Origin: Mytilinidion resinicola
Taxonomy: Eukaryota; Ascomycota; Dothideomycetes; Mytilinidiales; Mytilinidiaceae
Reading direction: 5' to 3'
Length of the DNA: 64,000 bases
Assembly (NCBI RefSeq): GCF_010093595.1
Contig: NW_022985457.1
Coordinates: 118,226 to 182,225 of the forward strand
The notes beneath the pieces are model-generated. The model worked only from the letters and a program-made list of their open reading frames with translations. It was not told where the DNA came from and did no database searches. How positions within the stretch are numbered: position 1 is the first letter of the stretch; each line of letters starts with the position of its first letter. Of the stretch, positions 1-11,592 are shown piece by piece. The translations under genes were made by a program, and so were the position numbers.

Positions 1-2855
1 ACCAATTATCATGTGTTCAGACATCATATCAAGCAAATATCGGATGAATTTCATCGCTACGGGCACTCCACCGCTATTGTCCAGCTTGCCTTCCCGGTTG
101 ATTCTTTCACTGGACAACCTAAAATTTCAGCTTTAAGTCGACATACTCCTCCATATCTTCCTATGCAATGTTTCTCTCATCTACCTGTAAGAAAGTATCG
201 ATCCGCTAAGTCGTTGAAGTCAAGACTGACTCTATGTACAGTTTCTCGTTCACTCGAACTTGATCAACACAGGCCGCGAGAGTCTTTTGAGTTCTGCTTT
301 GAACAAACTTCTACTTGACGGAATTGCGCACGCGTTTGCATCAGCTATTTCCGTCTTTGCAACGAAGAAGCATCGGCTACGACATTCATGGCTAAAATTT
401 CTGCCTTCTGATGCGATGGAGTCTCCCTGGGCAGGGCTTTACAGCAGAATCGTAGACTTGCTGCAGGATACGCCCATATTGCAGACATGGAAAGAGAAAG
501 TATTCAAATGCCCATCGGAGCTACGAGCTATGCTACCGCATAATAGACATCATGATACGCCTATCTACGATGACCTACCGAACCAACTATATCTTGCTCC
601 CGAATACGAGCGATTCGGCAGTGAGGTGTTTCGCCACTTCGGCGCGCCGACCGTCAACTGGCGTGAGCTACTAGTACCAGAGCTCGTAAGACTCTCCGAG
701 TTGGCACGGCCGCCGGTGGAACTCATTAGACAGGCACTGATGAAGATTGGAATGACGATAGCCACGAAAGGGATGGACGAAAAGCTGCGCAAAGCTCTAG
801 AACATCTTCGAGGGGCAAAGTTCCTCCCTTTCAAAACTTCTGACAACGTCCTTGAATATAAGGGTTTAGAAGAGGACTTCGCAATTCTCGACCATACTCG
901 CTTCGGCAGTGCCTTCGAGGGGCGTTCAGTATTATTGGACTTCTCGCTGAAAGAGTGGCAAGTTTTGGACTCATTCTTCCGTCATTTCAAGCTAGACGAT
1001 CGCTATCTATCGGTCGCCGTTACAGAGCATACGGAGACTAGCGAAGAAGGTTTGGAAAACGAAGACCTCACCTTGACTTTACGCGCACAAGCATATGCTC
1101 TCTATTGGTAAGACGCATTCCATTTTCGAACATATTTCCATCCCTTACTCAAATTTGATGCATCCTAGCACTTCTCGAATGTATAGGTGGGGCTAATGAA
1201 CAGCAGCTGTGCAGCGAAATTCAACAGCACGATGGGCTTGCATGCAGAAACCGGTCTGTATGAGCAGCTGCTGCAGTTGACTGTCTATACAATAGACAGC
1301 ATTACTACCAAACTAGTTCTCCGCCTACAGAATCGCTCAATCACGGTAAACACTGACCGGATATCTCTTCACTCCGAAGTTGTGGACAAGCGCCTCAAAA
1401 TTTACGCCCCCAATGACTACGGCCAGCGCCAGGCCTGCTATCGTTCACAGCTTCCAGATCTGGTCCGCAAACTCCTGGGAGTTCCCTCGGATAGGGCAAC
1501 CTTTGCCATATCCCTGATCCTTGGCGCTAAAGTCGAGGCACTTGAGGATATTATGCAAGAGCAAGACATATATCCGGTTTCTTGGATTCCCAGAACGCCG
1601 CGGCTAGAATTACCGGTAGAGGTCAGAGAGCAGCAAAGTGGCCGAGAAGCCACTCTCAACGATCATGGTGCATACGGGAGTTCAGAAGAAGAAAACTCTG
1701 AGGACACCGTTCGGGAGACTGTAGAAGGTGATGGCGGCGAGAATTCAGACGTGCGGACTCCTCCAACAACAGATAAATCCCCCAGACGCAGTCCCAGATT
1801 CCGGGATTCTTCTCCGATTCCTTTTCGGGGCTTCAAACGCCCGGCCGGGAGCCAGATACGGTCCCCTTCTCCTCCGATAACTCCGAAGCCACGCAACGAT
1901 CTCTTGAGTTCTCCTTTAAGAACCAGAAGCAAGTCAACTTCATGCGCAAGAATAATGGATGCACACCTCGGCGCTGAATCACGGACACGCCAACACTCGG
2001 AACTGTCAGACGATGACACGTCTTGCGACATGATCATAGATAGCACAGAGAAGTGTGATCCAGCATCTCCCGATACGCCTCCAGCAGATGATGATCCACA
2101 CTCTATGTCCAAAGGTCGTGGCCGACATAAGGTGCGACCAACCGACATGATGGTCACCGGTATAGCAGGTGAAGTCCATGTAAGTCTTGAGTCATTTGAA
2201 ACAACCCCTGCGATTGAGCTGATGTTCTCCTCTCTAGGTTTATGAGACTCTACAAGAGCTGATTCCTAACTTCAATATCGACATTTGGCAGAGCAGGAAT
2301 CGTCGCGTGGCCAACGTCCTAAAAGAATACCAGGATGTAAAGAATTGGGCGTTCCCTGAGTCGACTGATCTCGTCTGCACTGATGACACCGGCAAGCTTA
2401 CCCAGATCCTGCGTGGGGAATGCCAAGGCGGGTTCCCTGAACTGCACGGCGGCGATCCGACTATTGCACAGCCCATCAATTACTTCATTGAAGTAAAGAC
2501 GACGAAGAACCAGGCCAATACCCAATTTTGCGTGACGAAGAATCAATATCGATTGGTAAGTTTGTACCTTTGTAAGTGTCTCTATTACTGACTGAGGGGG
2601 ATCTTTTAGATGGAAGAGTACCAGATAAGGCCAGACCAGCGGCCAACGAACATCTATGTCATCTTCCGCGTCTTCAAATGTAGGTCAGCCGAGGATATTG
2701 GTATACGCATATATGTTGATCCTTGGAATCTGCGAGATACCGAGTTGAACTTCAAGCCCCAAGGATCCTTATGGGTGACGCCGGTTTTCCGGCGTCGAGG
2801 TCGTAGTAGATCGCGTAGCGTGTTGGAAGAGCAAAAGGCTGGCGTGGTGGGCTAG
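1..2855 (+). CDS. NO VEIN-like large protein, C-terminal part (5' end outside window)
   Basis: This is the 3' part of a multi-exon gene whose start lies upstream. Best model: exons <1-186, 242-1107, about 1204-2179, 2238-2555 and 2610-2855. The first splice joins the text reading PYLPM to FLVHSNLINTGRE, a stretch that resembles fungal proteins with a GHKL/HSP90-like ATPase and a NO VEIN C-terminal domain (DUF3883). The last two exons carry that domain: YFIEVKTT (an ExK nuclease-fold signature), FCVTKNQYRL, then YVIFRVF. DUF3883 is generally placed in the PD-(D/E)xK-like fold. The region from about 1630 to 2170 is a Ser/Pro/acidic low-complexity linker. The ATPase part would lie upstream and is not visible. 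The exon 2/3 junction is the least certain: the nearest acceptor at 1186 gives an in-frame stop, so 1203 is preferred. Cellular role in fungi is unknown to me. Confidence 0.75.
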
Positions 2856-3321
2856 ACATACTGCGCAGAGATGACTATGTTGACTTATTGCGCTTGCTGT
2901 AGGCTTGCGATCTCGATACGTGCTGGAAAAAGGTAGGTGTGACTCTAGATGAACGGTGAAGCATCAGGGCATAGCCCTACGAGGCGAACGATTGTCACGT
3001 GGATGACTTTCACGCCATCGCGTCCTTCTATCATTTCATTTCATCTATACCTCAGATACAATCAAGCAATCCCAAGCAGAAGGGCGTGGTCAGTGTCTTG
3101 TAGTCGTTGTGCGGGTTATGCGAGCTCGCACTTGCCTGGTCGACCAGGTGACGACACATCCACCTCGCGATAACCACTTCACTTCTTCTTCCCTCCCATC
3201 TCTCGTCACTTCCACCACGGCGCCGCTTCGCTTCTTCGACCTTTCTCTCCCACATCGCTCTCGCCTTCAATCCTTCACCGCGCTCCTTCTCGTCCATCGT
3301 GCGTTCACCTTCAACGCCGCC
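2856..3321. other. intergenic region, no gene seen
   Basis: Between the NO VEIN-like gene and the coiled-coil gene. The last 150 bases are CT-rich on the + strand, as is common in fungal promoters and 5' leaders. Longer open frames here run antisense to the next gene and show no recognisable protein. Confidence 0.5.
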
Positions 3322-4417
3322 ATGGCCAACCATCCTCCCGCGCTTGCCTACGCCCGCTCTCACGGCCTCCGAATTCCACCAGTCCCCGGCATGTCCGACT
3401 ACGAACGCATTCATGGGGTGCCAGATCCTCGCCCCGCCCGGAACCTCACCACGTATATTGCGCGCACGCCGCCCAGCCCTGGATTTGACGCCTATCTCAA
3501 TCGGCAGCAGAATGAAGATGGTGACAACGACGGTGGCCTTCCGTAAGTGTTGATCCCGCGCAATTTGCCGAGACGTAGCTAACGCTTGTCGCAGTGACTG
3601 CAGCAATGTCCAAGGCCCCATTGGAGCTTGCCCGCGCGACGGGGACCCAAGCAGTGACGATTCCTTCAACAGCCTCTTCCATAGCGATGGCAGCAATGAC
3701 AAGTTCCGCAGCTCCCCGCCGAGACAGGACACCCCTCAGGAAGGCTGTACGTCGGATAGCTTTGTCGAGGCGTACCATGATTCCGCTGACACGCAGATGG
3801 CGGTAACGTACGACAGCGGGGATTGGATCTTCGGATCTGAGGAACTGGAGACCCATGTCCTAGGCGGCAAGAACAATGTCACCGAGTGCGAGGAGGGTGT
3901 ATCGCGCGCTGTCGGCAAGCACGGTATCTATGGCTACGGCGACGACTTCATGCTTGCCCAAGAGGAGATCGATGAGGACATCCGCAAGCTCGAAGAGAAG
4001 GTCAAGACGCTGGAGAAGGAGAACGAGCAACTGAAAGAAGAAAACAAGTATCTTGCGGAAGACAACGTACGGCTTCGCAAAATAGAGAAGAACCACCTGC
4101 AAGAGTGCGTACGGTCCAGCGAAGAAATCAGTTTTCATAAGAGAGAGAGCGCACGCTTTCGCAAGGAAATTAGCACGATCCTCGTTAATCTGAACGCTTC
4201 TAGGGAGCGGCAGGACGTCAAGTACCGCCAGTCGTCGCTTCAGACAAAGGTTCAGGACACCCAGGTCAAGACTCCGAGGCGTTCATCTAGCGTCCTCCTC
4301 GATACCTTGCCAGTACGCCCGGCCTCTGATGATCGGAAGCGGAAACCTAAGTCGCCTGTAACGGCCGAAGTCGAGACGCCTGCGAGACGCGCCGCGAAGA
4401 AAAAGCGCACACTATAG
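3322..4417 (+). CDS. coiled-coil protein with basic C-terminus
   Basis: Two exons, 3322-3542 and 3595-4417, give about 347 residues. The ATG at 3322 sits in a good Kozak-like context (gccgccATGG). The 52-bp intron has a GTAAGT donor and a CAG acceptor. Residues 1-75 are Pro-rich. A Ser/Asp-rich stretch follows, then a strong heptad region (about 3955-4110) dense in Glu, Lys and Leu, for example LEEKVKTLEKENEQLKEEN. The C-terminus is basic (RKRKPKSP and RRAAKKKRTL), like a nuclear localisation signal. No DNA-binding basic region precedes the heptads, so it does not look like a standard bZIP factor. Product unknown; nuclear structural or adaptor role is only a guess. Confidence 0.75.
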
Positions 4418-5286
4418 GATACCGCTTTCGAGTGTACTTGGCTATGCATGGGCTGTGCGATGAATCATGGATACTGGCGTTTGTAAGAGCATATCCTAGG
4501 CTTTTGTATATTGGTGTTCGGGAGGCCTGTGAGTAGTCACGAGCATCTATGTACTGGCGATCGGGAGGGTGCAAAGGTCGAAGCCATTGGGTTCGCTCAT
4601 CGGTAACTGTTTTGTTTTTGCTTCTGTGTCATGTTCTCTGAAATTTCCTGCAATTGCAGATGAGAGACGAGGGTTTTCACTAAGAATGTTGAGTTCGATG
4701 TATTCGACATCCGTTAGGATGCGGAAGCACTTCCTGTCAACACCCGTGTTTCATACAATGGAAGTTTCATCACCCCAAAAGTTAGATTCCTCTCAAACGC
4801 TCCATTGATACACCGTCAACTTCTCTGTGCCACCCTTAATAGCTTCTCCGAGTGTCCCAAAGTCTATCACGCTCAGCACTGCAAAGTCCAACCGTCATAT
4901 CAATGCTTTTATTTCCCCGCTCCCTTCACTAATTCATCTCAGTATGCAACCCCCAAAAGTAACCCCCACGCCCGCAAATCTCAGAAACTCCGCATGCCTC
5001 AAAACCAACTCCCCTATCCCAAATCCCTCAAACTTCAATAAATCCCAACCAATAGATCAACTTTTCCCTCCCCTGCCGCAACTGCCGCCATCCCCTCTTC
5101 TGCCCCTCCATACGTCACTCTGTCATCCAATCTGAATTCACCCCCACCCTCCCCTTCTCCGATTCTGCCCAATCAATCCGAATCCACGTCCAACGGCTCA
5201 TCCATCGAACTCCCCCGTCCCCCGCCTTTGGGTCTGTCTCTCATTAGCCGTGCTTTTTATGGCCTGGCAGTACAGGTGTTTCGAGC
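4418..5286. other. intergenic region, no convincing gene
   Basis: Pyrimidine-rich on the + strand from about 4800 to 5220. Two short overlapping frames (4805-5041, 4827-5135) consist mostly of Pro, Ser, Leu and Asn and match nothing I recognise. It lies downstream of both flanking genes, which converge here. Confidence 0.5.
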
Positions 5287-6804
5287 TTACGAGAATTGAA
5301 CAGGAGAAATGGCTCGTCTCTGCCGCGCCATCTCCAACCGCAGCTGCGCGGCGCGCGAGGCGGCGGCTGCGGCGAGGTATTCGAGGCGCAGGAGGGAGGG
5401 GGTGGAGGGGGTAGGGTGGATGGAAGAGGCGGGAGTGAGGGCAGCGGTGTCGGGGTCGGGTTTGATAGCTAGAGCGGGGATGGGGGTGGGCTCGCGCTTG
5501 ATGGGGTGGTGGGAGAGGCGGGGGAGGCGAGGGGGGATTGGAGCTGTTGTGGATGGAGCGGGTAAGGCTTCGGGACGGCGGACTGCGGGCGAGAAGCGGG
5601 GAGGTGCATTGCGGAAGCCGAGGGAGAATGGCCCACTTGGCGCTCTGAGTGGAGCGGGTAAGCGGTGCGGACGGCGGACTGTTGTGGAGATGGGGACAAT
5701 CGACGGCCGCGTACGTGGGTCGGGCTGTCGCCCTGGTGGAATAGGCTCAGTCCGTGAGAAGGCCGCTAGAGTCGATGGCCGTGGGGAATCTGGGAGACCC
5801 GTGTGAGCAGTGTTGGCGCTGCGTGGGACGGGTTCGTAGGCAGGAGGTGGAGTTCCTGGGACGCTGATGGTCGGCTGCGTCTGCGATGGAGGCCGCATAC
5901 TGCGCGTTACTCGTTGGGTTAGTGCTGCTTCAACTGGAGGGATTGAACTCCTGGGTGGCTCCAAAGGCGCCTCTGCTTTCGAAGCCGCTGTGAAGAAGTC
6001 CGATATCTTCTGGTTGCGGCTTACTTCATCTGGAGAGAGCGACAGAGGAGCTCCGTGAGTGTCTCCAAGTCGAAGCCTTTTGCGGGTCAGCTGGGACCCT
6101 GATTCTGGGGCATACCAGTCCTCCACTGATTCAGGCTCTGAGCTTTCCTCGGAGCTGTTTGAGGAGTTGTCGTCATCTCCTGACTCGTTTGCCTCATCGT
6201 TCGCACCGGGGTCTGCGTCCGTTGGAGAGCGTCTCCGGTAAGTGCGATATATGTTTCCAAGGCCGCCATACGTACGCGGTTGGGGGCGGCTTGGAACGAC
6301 GTGGTCCGCATCCGACTTCTCCTCAGCTCTAGCCGTCCAGCCTGTGTTCAGACCAACTCCCCCGGCCAGAGTTTGGTAGCTCTCGCCCTCCTTTGCATCA
6401 GCCCGCCTTGCCTCCTCTGCCTTCCGCTCCGCCTCCTTCAAAAACCTCTTATGCACTTCGATGACGTCCCAATCTCGCAACCACGGAGCACCACCCCAAC
6501 CCTCTTGCCTCTTCCTGACCTCCGCGGCCAACTCCCGCTGCACGTCCTCGAGCCTGCCCTTCGTGTGGTCCGACAAATCGAACAGCTCTTTCAAGAACTG
6601 GATCCCCCAGTTTTGCGGATTGTTCTCAGGCTCCTCAGTGACTTTGCCATTGTTGTCGTGGATGCGGTAGCGGATCTCGGCGGGGATGCAGTCGAGGATT
6701 GAGGGCTGGTTCCAGTTGGCGGCGATTTGGGGGATTAGGCCGTCGACGTGGATCTGGCTCATGCGGGTGAGAAGGGCGTACTTACGCTTTTGGCCGGGAG
6801 CCAT
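5287..6804 (-). CDS. NW/WG-family hypothetical protein, member 1
   Basis: Single exon of 505 residues when started at 6804 (MAPGQKRK). An upstream in-frame ATG at 6864 adds 20 Pro/Ser residues; 6804 is preferred because the paralogue at 7950-9239 starts at the equivalent place. The N-terminal 130 residues form the shared domain: DGLIPQIAANWNQP, DCIPAEIR, then NNPQNWGIQFLKELFDLS and TKGRLEDVQ, and a helix ending VHKRFLKEAERK. The rest is low complexity: an acidic Ser stretch (SGDDDNSSNSSEESSEPES), then Pro/Ser/Arg-rich sequence and a C-terminal Ala/Arg helix. I do not recognise a described family. Related copies lie at 7950, 59437 and probably 60856. Function unknown; the helical domain could be an interaction module. 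Confidence 0.7.
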   Translation of the reverse strand: MAPGQKRKYALLTRMSQIHVDGLIPQIAANWNQPSILDCIPAEIRYRIHDNNGKVTEEPENNPQNWGIQFLKELFDLSDHTKGRLEDVQRELAAEVRKRQEGWGGAPWLRDWDVIEVHKRFLKEAERKAEEARRADAKEGESYQTLAGGVGLNTGWTARAEEKSDADHVVPSRPQPRTYGGLGNIYRTYRRRSPTDADPGANDEANESGDDDNSSNSSEESSEPESVEDWYAPESGSQLTRKRLRLGDTHGAPLSLSPDEVSRNQKISDFFTAASKAEAPLEPPRSSIPPVEAALTQRVTRSMRPPSQTQPTISVPGTPPPAYEPVPRSANTAHTGLPDSPRPSTLAAFSRTEPIPPGRQPDPRTRPSIVPISTTVRRPHRLPAPLRAPSGPFSLGFRNAPPRFSPAVRRPEALPAPSTTAPIPPRLPRLSHHPIKREPTPIPALAIKPDPDTAALTPASSIHPTPSTPSLLRLEYLAAAAASRAAQLRLEMARQRRAISPVQFS

Positions 6805-7949
6805 GATGGGCGGGAGGGTCGGCGAGGGCTGTGTTGGTGGTGATGGTGAGCGATTGGAAGGCACGTGCGTGGGGTTTGGTGAAGGAAGAGTGGGGTTGCG
6901 GTGTGAGAGATGGCTAGGCGGAGTGATGGATGGGTGTCACCGATGATGGACGGCTGCGGACAGTCTGTGAAGGTTGGAGAGGTGGAAGTGAGGTATTGAA
7001 TATAGGTAGTGATCGAGTTCGTTCGTGATGATAGTGCGGAGAAGGCCGTTTAGCCGCGGTCGTTCTGCCGGGTGAGGAGTTCACGGGCTGCGGACTGAAG
7101 AGGGCGGGTTAGATTACTGAAGGTAAACTTGGGAGCGTGGCAAGTTTGAAGCGGCTGGTCTCGAGCGGTGACGGAGGATGTGGGCGAATGGAAAGAAATT
7201 ATGTGACGTTATGTCCAGTAAAGCGACATTATGTCGAGAATTATCGGTGAGAGGGGAAAGTTTCGAGTCACCCTGAATGAGGTGAAGAGCAGGCACAGAA
7301 GGAAGTCTAATCACTGCAATGATTACTGTATGCCTTACTGTAAGTGTTACTGCAAGTGTTACTTCAATTGTACTATGCTGGGACTGTACTAGAACTGTCC
7401 CAAACTGTCGTAAGCTGTTATGGGCTATCATACCGTTGGTCTCAGTGAATGTTTTGGTGTCGCTCATGAGACTCGAGGCCCTATCAATGTAAGAGTGTTG
7501 GATTCTGGATGCCGAACCGTTGTATGAGCTATGGAATGGGGGGCAAAGATGAGATGAAAGGAAAAAAGGCCTTTTGGACGCTACTCATCCGCTGCTCTCC
7601 GAACCTTAGAAGCCGGAATGCTGAACTGAAATGTTTCGTCATACCTCACTCCTGCTGTGAGCTCCATCCAGACATGTCGTGAACTAGAAAGTGAAGATAA
7701 AAAATGAAGTATCCCAGAAATGACTGTAGTGTCGACCTCTGAAGAGTGAGTAACAGAAGCTCGATGAACCCACCGGCCGCTTTAAAATTAAGGTCCCAAC
7801 CTTTATGTCTGAGATAAAATGCCTTAAGCCTAATCCCCTATTATTAGAGAACCATTCTGCTTAACTTATCATAGTAGAACCATGAGGTGAATAAACACTC
7901 TCCTTTTTCATCATCCCAATGCATGTCCCTAGGACCGCATTGCATGTTC
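6805..7949. other. intergenic region between NW/WG members 1 and 2
   Basis: Contains the presumed promoter of member 1. A 117-codon frame at 7114-7467 (-) has no recognisable motif. Around 7320-7430 there is a run of near-repeats of the type tactgtaagtgttactgc. No gene supported. Confidence 0.45.
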
Positions 7950-9239
7950 TTAATCCAGCTCAACAGCGGTATCCCTGGTTGCTCCTGGTCTTGTGTAGAT
8001 TTCCCTGCCCTCTAAGTCCTGGTGGTCCTGTTCCTGTACCATAGACTCCTGCTTGATCCCAAGTTTGAGTTCCTCCTTCATTAGCGTATCTTCCTCCTTT
8101 ATCTGAGCAAGCTCCTTTTGATCTTCAATAAAAATGACCTTCGCTCGTTCAAGAAGTTTAACACTCTCGATCGCCTCTGTCACCTTTAGGTCGAATTCTA
8201 GAGTGCTCTCCTTATCCCGCTCTTTGATCTTCTGCTGGACTAGAAGGCGGTTCACTCTTGCTTTTGCAGCTTCCAGGTCAGACTTGAGGCGATTAAGACT
8301 TTGAGGCTTGGTAGTTGAAGTGGTTAGATAAACGTCAGTCAGTGAGGCTTTAGACTCCAGGCTAGAAGAAGAGGCTGTTTCTGGAGATTTTGGGACGTTA
8401 AGCATTTTTACTTCTGGGATGTGAGAGACGTCTGGAGATTGGGCTGTTTGCTTAGTGGTCACGAGAGCGGATGTGTTCTTCATAAACTGGGATTTTGGCG
8501 GAGAGCCGTTTTCCTTGGACACCAAAACAGGGATTGGGTCACTTCTTGCAAGACCACCGATGGGGGCCGAGTCAGCACGGGGCGCATGAGCGTTGCTTCG
8601 TGCAAGCTTGCTTGGTGGTTGAGATGCTGTGTCTTCGGGCCATCTCTTTCGGGCATTCTGACTAAAGTAGCTGTCGTATTGTTCCATTCCTGGTCCCAGG
8701 TATCCCGCTGGACGAGCTGTAGCTGTCCGTCTTCTTCTACCGTCCGGTTGCAAGAAGCCATCTTTGCTGCTTGCTCTTGTTTCAAATGTCGAGGCTGTGG
8801 TTAGGTTCTCTGAGGCGGAGGAGCCGACATGCACATTTCCCCGTCTTCCCTTAGCTGCCACATAATCGAGACCACGATATCTTGCCAACTTCTTCATGGC
8901 CGATTCAATGTCGGATTTTGTCAGCCAGAATTCTTTTGTCTTGTCGCCCTCCCTTCTGAGCCTCTGGCGAACCTCGGTCACCAGTCTGTCGTAGAAATTG
9001 CTGGGATTGCGACTCATCGCGGACATTTGTAGGAGTAGCTTCAGGTTCCCGAGGCCCCAATTACGGGGATCAAGCTCTGCCTCCGCGAGCCGTTGTCCAG
9101 CCGCGTTTTGTTGCCGTGGACAATGCTCCTTGTTGACACACTCGATCAAAGGCTTTCCCAAATTGCTCGCAATCTCCTGGACGAGGCCGTCTACCAACAG
9201 CTGGTTTGGCCGCGTGAGGACGTCATAGTTCAAAACCAT
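7950..9239 (-). CDS. NW/WG-family hypothetical protein, member 2
   Basis: Single exon of 429 residues from the ATG at 9239 (MVLNYDVLTRPNQ). A further ATG at 9299 adds 20 residues unlike the paralogue and is not favoured. The shared domain is seen as VDGLVQEIASNLGKP, DPRNWGLGNLKLLLQMS and DRLVTEVRQRLRREG, followed by a helix resembling that of member 1. The middle is Ser/Thr-rich. Residues from about 310 to 400 are strongly charged and predicted coiled coil (EAAKARVNRLLVQQKIKE, QKELAQIKEEDTLMKEELK). It lies in the same orientation as member 1, 1.1 kb upstream of it, suggesting an old tandem duplication. No biochemical function can be assigned. Confidence 0.65.
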   Translation of the reverse strand: MVLNYDVLTRPNQLLVDGLVQEIASNLGKPLIECVNKEHCPRQQNAAGQRLAEAELDPRNWGLGNLKLLLQMSAMSRNPSNFYDRLVTEVRQRLRREGDKTKEFWLTKSDIESAMKKLARYRGLDYVAAKGRRGNVHVGSSASENLTTASTFETRASSKDGFLQPDGRRRRTATARPAGYLGPGMEQYDSYFSQNARKRWPEDTASQPPSKLARSNAHAPRADSAPIGGLARSDPIPVLVSKENGSPPKSQFMKNTSALVTTKQTAQSPDVSHIPEVKMLNVPKSPETASSSSLESKASLTDVYLTTSTTKPQSLNRLKSDLEAAKARVNRLLVQQKIKERDKESTLEFDLKVTEAIESVKLLERAKVIFIEDQKELAQIKEEDTLMKEELKLGIKQESMVQEQDHQDLEGREIYTRPGATRDTAVELD

Positions 9240-11266
9240 GATTATCGTTGAGTCAGTGGCGGACACACCGATTCCGGAAGAAGCTATCGACCTCCTCACT
9301 TGTTGAAGGCTCGGTGGTCTAGCGGAGGAAGGATGCTGAACTGTGTTGCCAAGGTTAGTAAGGTGACAAGCAACCCTGCATGGTGGAAGCGTTTGTTCAT
9401 GTTCATGACTTGGACTACACTTACCAACTTTAGTTCGCCAAGTGAGGTGGTAAGAATGTGTATCGTCGACGCGAGCTCGGGCAGCAGTGTCAAGAAGTTG
9501 TCATCCACGGACAAGCTGGCGGCCGTGGTGGGTTTGGTTTGCGGACCGTTATCTTTGTAACGCACCGTCAATGAATGGAGTCAAGCCAGCAGTACATCAG
9601 AGCCGATGTGCGGTGGAGAATGTAGAAGAGCCAAGGTTGTTGAGATGAGGTACATACCCGAAGATGAATGTTTGTAGGTGCGCCAATATGCCTCGTGACG
9701 CTTTTAGCGGAGGCACCGTTGAGAGACGGAACAGGTACCGAACTCTTGGAGAGGGAAGGAGGTAGGAAATGTGGGTGCGGAAGGATGAGAGTCCGTATGG
9801 GAAAAGCGTGGTGGGCCGTGGCGCGAAAGAAGACTGGGTTAGGGTGACTTGAGTCGGTGAGGATGGAGGGTGGTTAGTGGAAGAGAGATGAGGAGTTGAA
9901 AAGAAGCCGGGATGAGAGAGTATCAAGTAGCTGGCGGTTGAAGCCGAGAGACTTGAGTCGCTGTGGATGAAAGAGCAATGGAAGGAGGATAAAAGAGAGG
10001 GGAAGAGTCGGGAGTAGAAAATCTTGAAGCAGACCGTGGTCGAAGCCGAATGAGTTGGGCTGGAGCCGACAAGAGACGGATGACGAACAGGAGAGGAGCA
10101 ATCGTTGATTCGTTGTCGGCAAGAGGGGCGGTGAGGGCGGTCAAGTAGCCCGCGGTCGGAGTAGGGCGATTTGTGTCGGCGGTGATGAACGATAGATAGT
10201 TAGAGAACGCTGTCCAATGTTTGACGGAGGGGCAAGAGGAAAGCGCTGGTACTGATGGGCATGAAGCTTGAGCAATTCAAGTCAAGGTTCCTGAAAGATG
10301 AAAGGTGGGATAGAGAAAGGAGCTGATTTGGATGCCATTAATATGGGGAGTGGGTGATTGCCGAGCATCTAAAGTTCTCTTTAGATCACTATGTTACCAC
10401 TAATAGAGTAGCCCACGTTCATGAACCAGTTGAGCGTAATGACACAACCTTCAAATGAGAGCCAAATACAAGAGAGAAACGAGCTGGTAACGTCGTCATC
10501 ACGCATACCATTCTGCACTTTCTAATTCCAGGCTTGAGCATAATCTTAGAAATACTACCCTATTGATGACAGATTGGAAGAAAGAAGGTCAAGACGAGCG
10601 GGCAGGATAAGATGGTCGGGTAGACCGTCGTCGCACCCTAGCGATTTGATACAGTGATGATAGGAGGCCGATTATGAGAGGTCGAGGAGCAACAATTTAA
10701 GGCGAATGTGGAGGAGAAGGTAGCTGATTTGGTCTTATTCGAAGCAAGAGACTGAATCGCAGGTGCTTCGGGATGGATGGCGAAAATTTGAAGCGCCGAG
10801 CAGGATTAAGTAGTCCGAAGGCTAGCTATATGGGTTGGCGGTAATGAATGCTGGATGGTCAGAAAGCTCAGCAGAGTATTCGAAGAGGATCAAAAAGGAG
10901 GAGTAGTGGGGTTGCTGGTGGATGAGGCTAAGCGATTCGGATTATCAGTGATGGAGTAATAACTGGGAAAAAGGGGTTGATTTCAATATTAAAAGAGAAG
11001 AGATTTTTGAAAATTTTCAAGCATGCTTAAGCACCACGTTAACGCATCTGTACTAGACTAACCTCTGTTAGACCTAGGATAAGAAAGGAAGATCTAATAA
11101 TCTATCTACGAATCCTACATCTATCTAATATACCTACTTAGGTGAATAACTAATAAAGAGAAGTGCTTGGTGTGAAATAATAAATATATATATATGCAAG
11201 CTTAATTATAGTTAAGATAGAAGGAGCCAGGAACTAACATGCAATTAATAGAGAGCGAATAAAGTA
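9240..11266. other. gene-poor region with degenerate purine-rich repeats
   Basis: About 2 kb with no supported gene. Between 9920 and 10860 the + strand carries several loosely similar segments starting with text such as caagtagctggcggttgaag, near 9926, 10028, 10143, 10616 and 10806. From about 10980 the sequence becomes AT-rich, leading into the LTR remnant. Confidence 0.35.
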
Positions 11267-11592
11267 TATAAGGACCCGATAGGCAAACAGCAAATAGAAA
11301 GGGTTGCATTGCTATGCTATAGAATTTGTAATACAAAAAGAGAAGAGGGGCAAGGGCGCAGCCGCCAGAAGTAGGTTCCTAGCGCGTTTGGCGCTAGCTG
11401 CTAGTGCGCCCTCCTAACGGCCACGGAACCACGTGATAACTATATAACTGTCTATAACTATAGGTAAATATCGCTTGCAAAACAAAGGAAAAGGCCGTCT
11501 AAGGCCTAATACTACCTTTCTCCTTTTTAGGTCTAAGCTCCTATAAGGAGTAGCTAAAGAAAAAAGGTTATAAACTAAATAAATAGGGGGTT
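11267..11592 (-). mobile_element. Ty3/gypsy 3' remnant: LTR plus a little internal sequence
   Basis: Read on the minus strand, 11511-11267 is an LTR copy of the same family as 22365-22599 and 35325-35559. It starts TATTAGGCC, contains GGGCGCACTAGCAGCTAGCG and ends near GGGTCCTTATA. Bases 11512-11592 match the internal sequence just before the 3' LTR of the large element, including a polypurine tract (GGAGAAAGGTAG). So this is the 3' end of a truncated element, not a true solo LTR. It is much less RIPed than the large copy. It abuts the TIR element that starts near 11586. Confidence 0.8.

Noticed and set aside
3052..3732. 226-codon frame on the minus strand
   Set aside because: Antisense to the coiled-coil gene exon and its promoter; low-complexity Arg/Glu translation.
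5309..5806. 165-codon frame (+), Gly/Arg-rich
   Set aside because: Shadow of the Pro/Ser-rich C-terminus of NW/WG member 1.
9308..9345. ggctcggtggtctagcgg, resembling the start of a tRNA
   Set aside because: No B-box or closing acceptor stem follows at the right distance.
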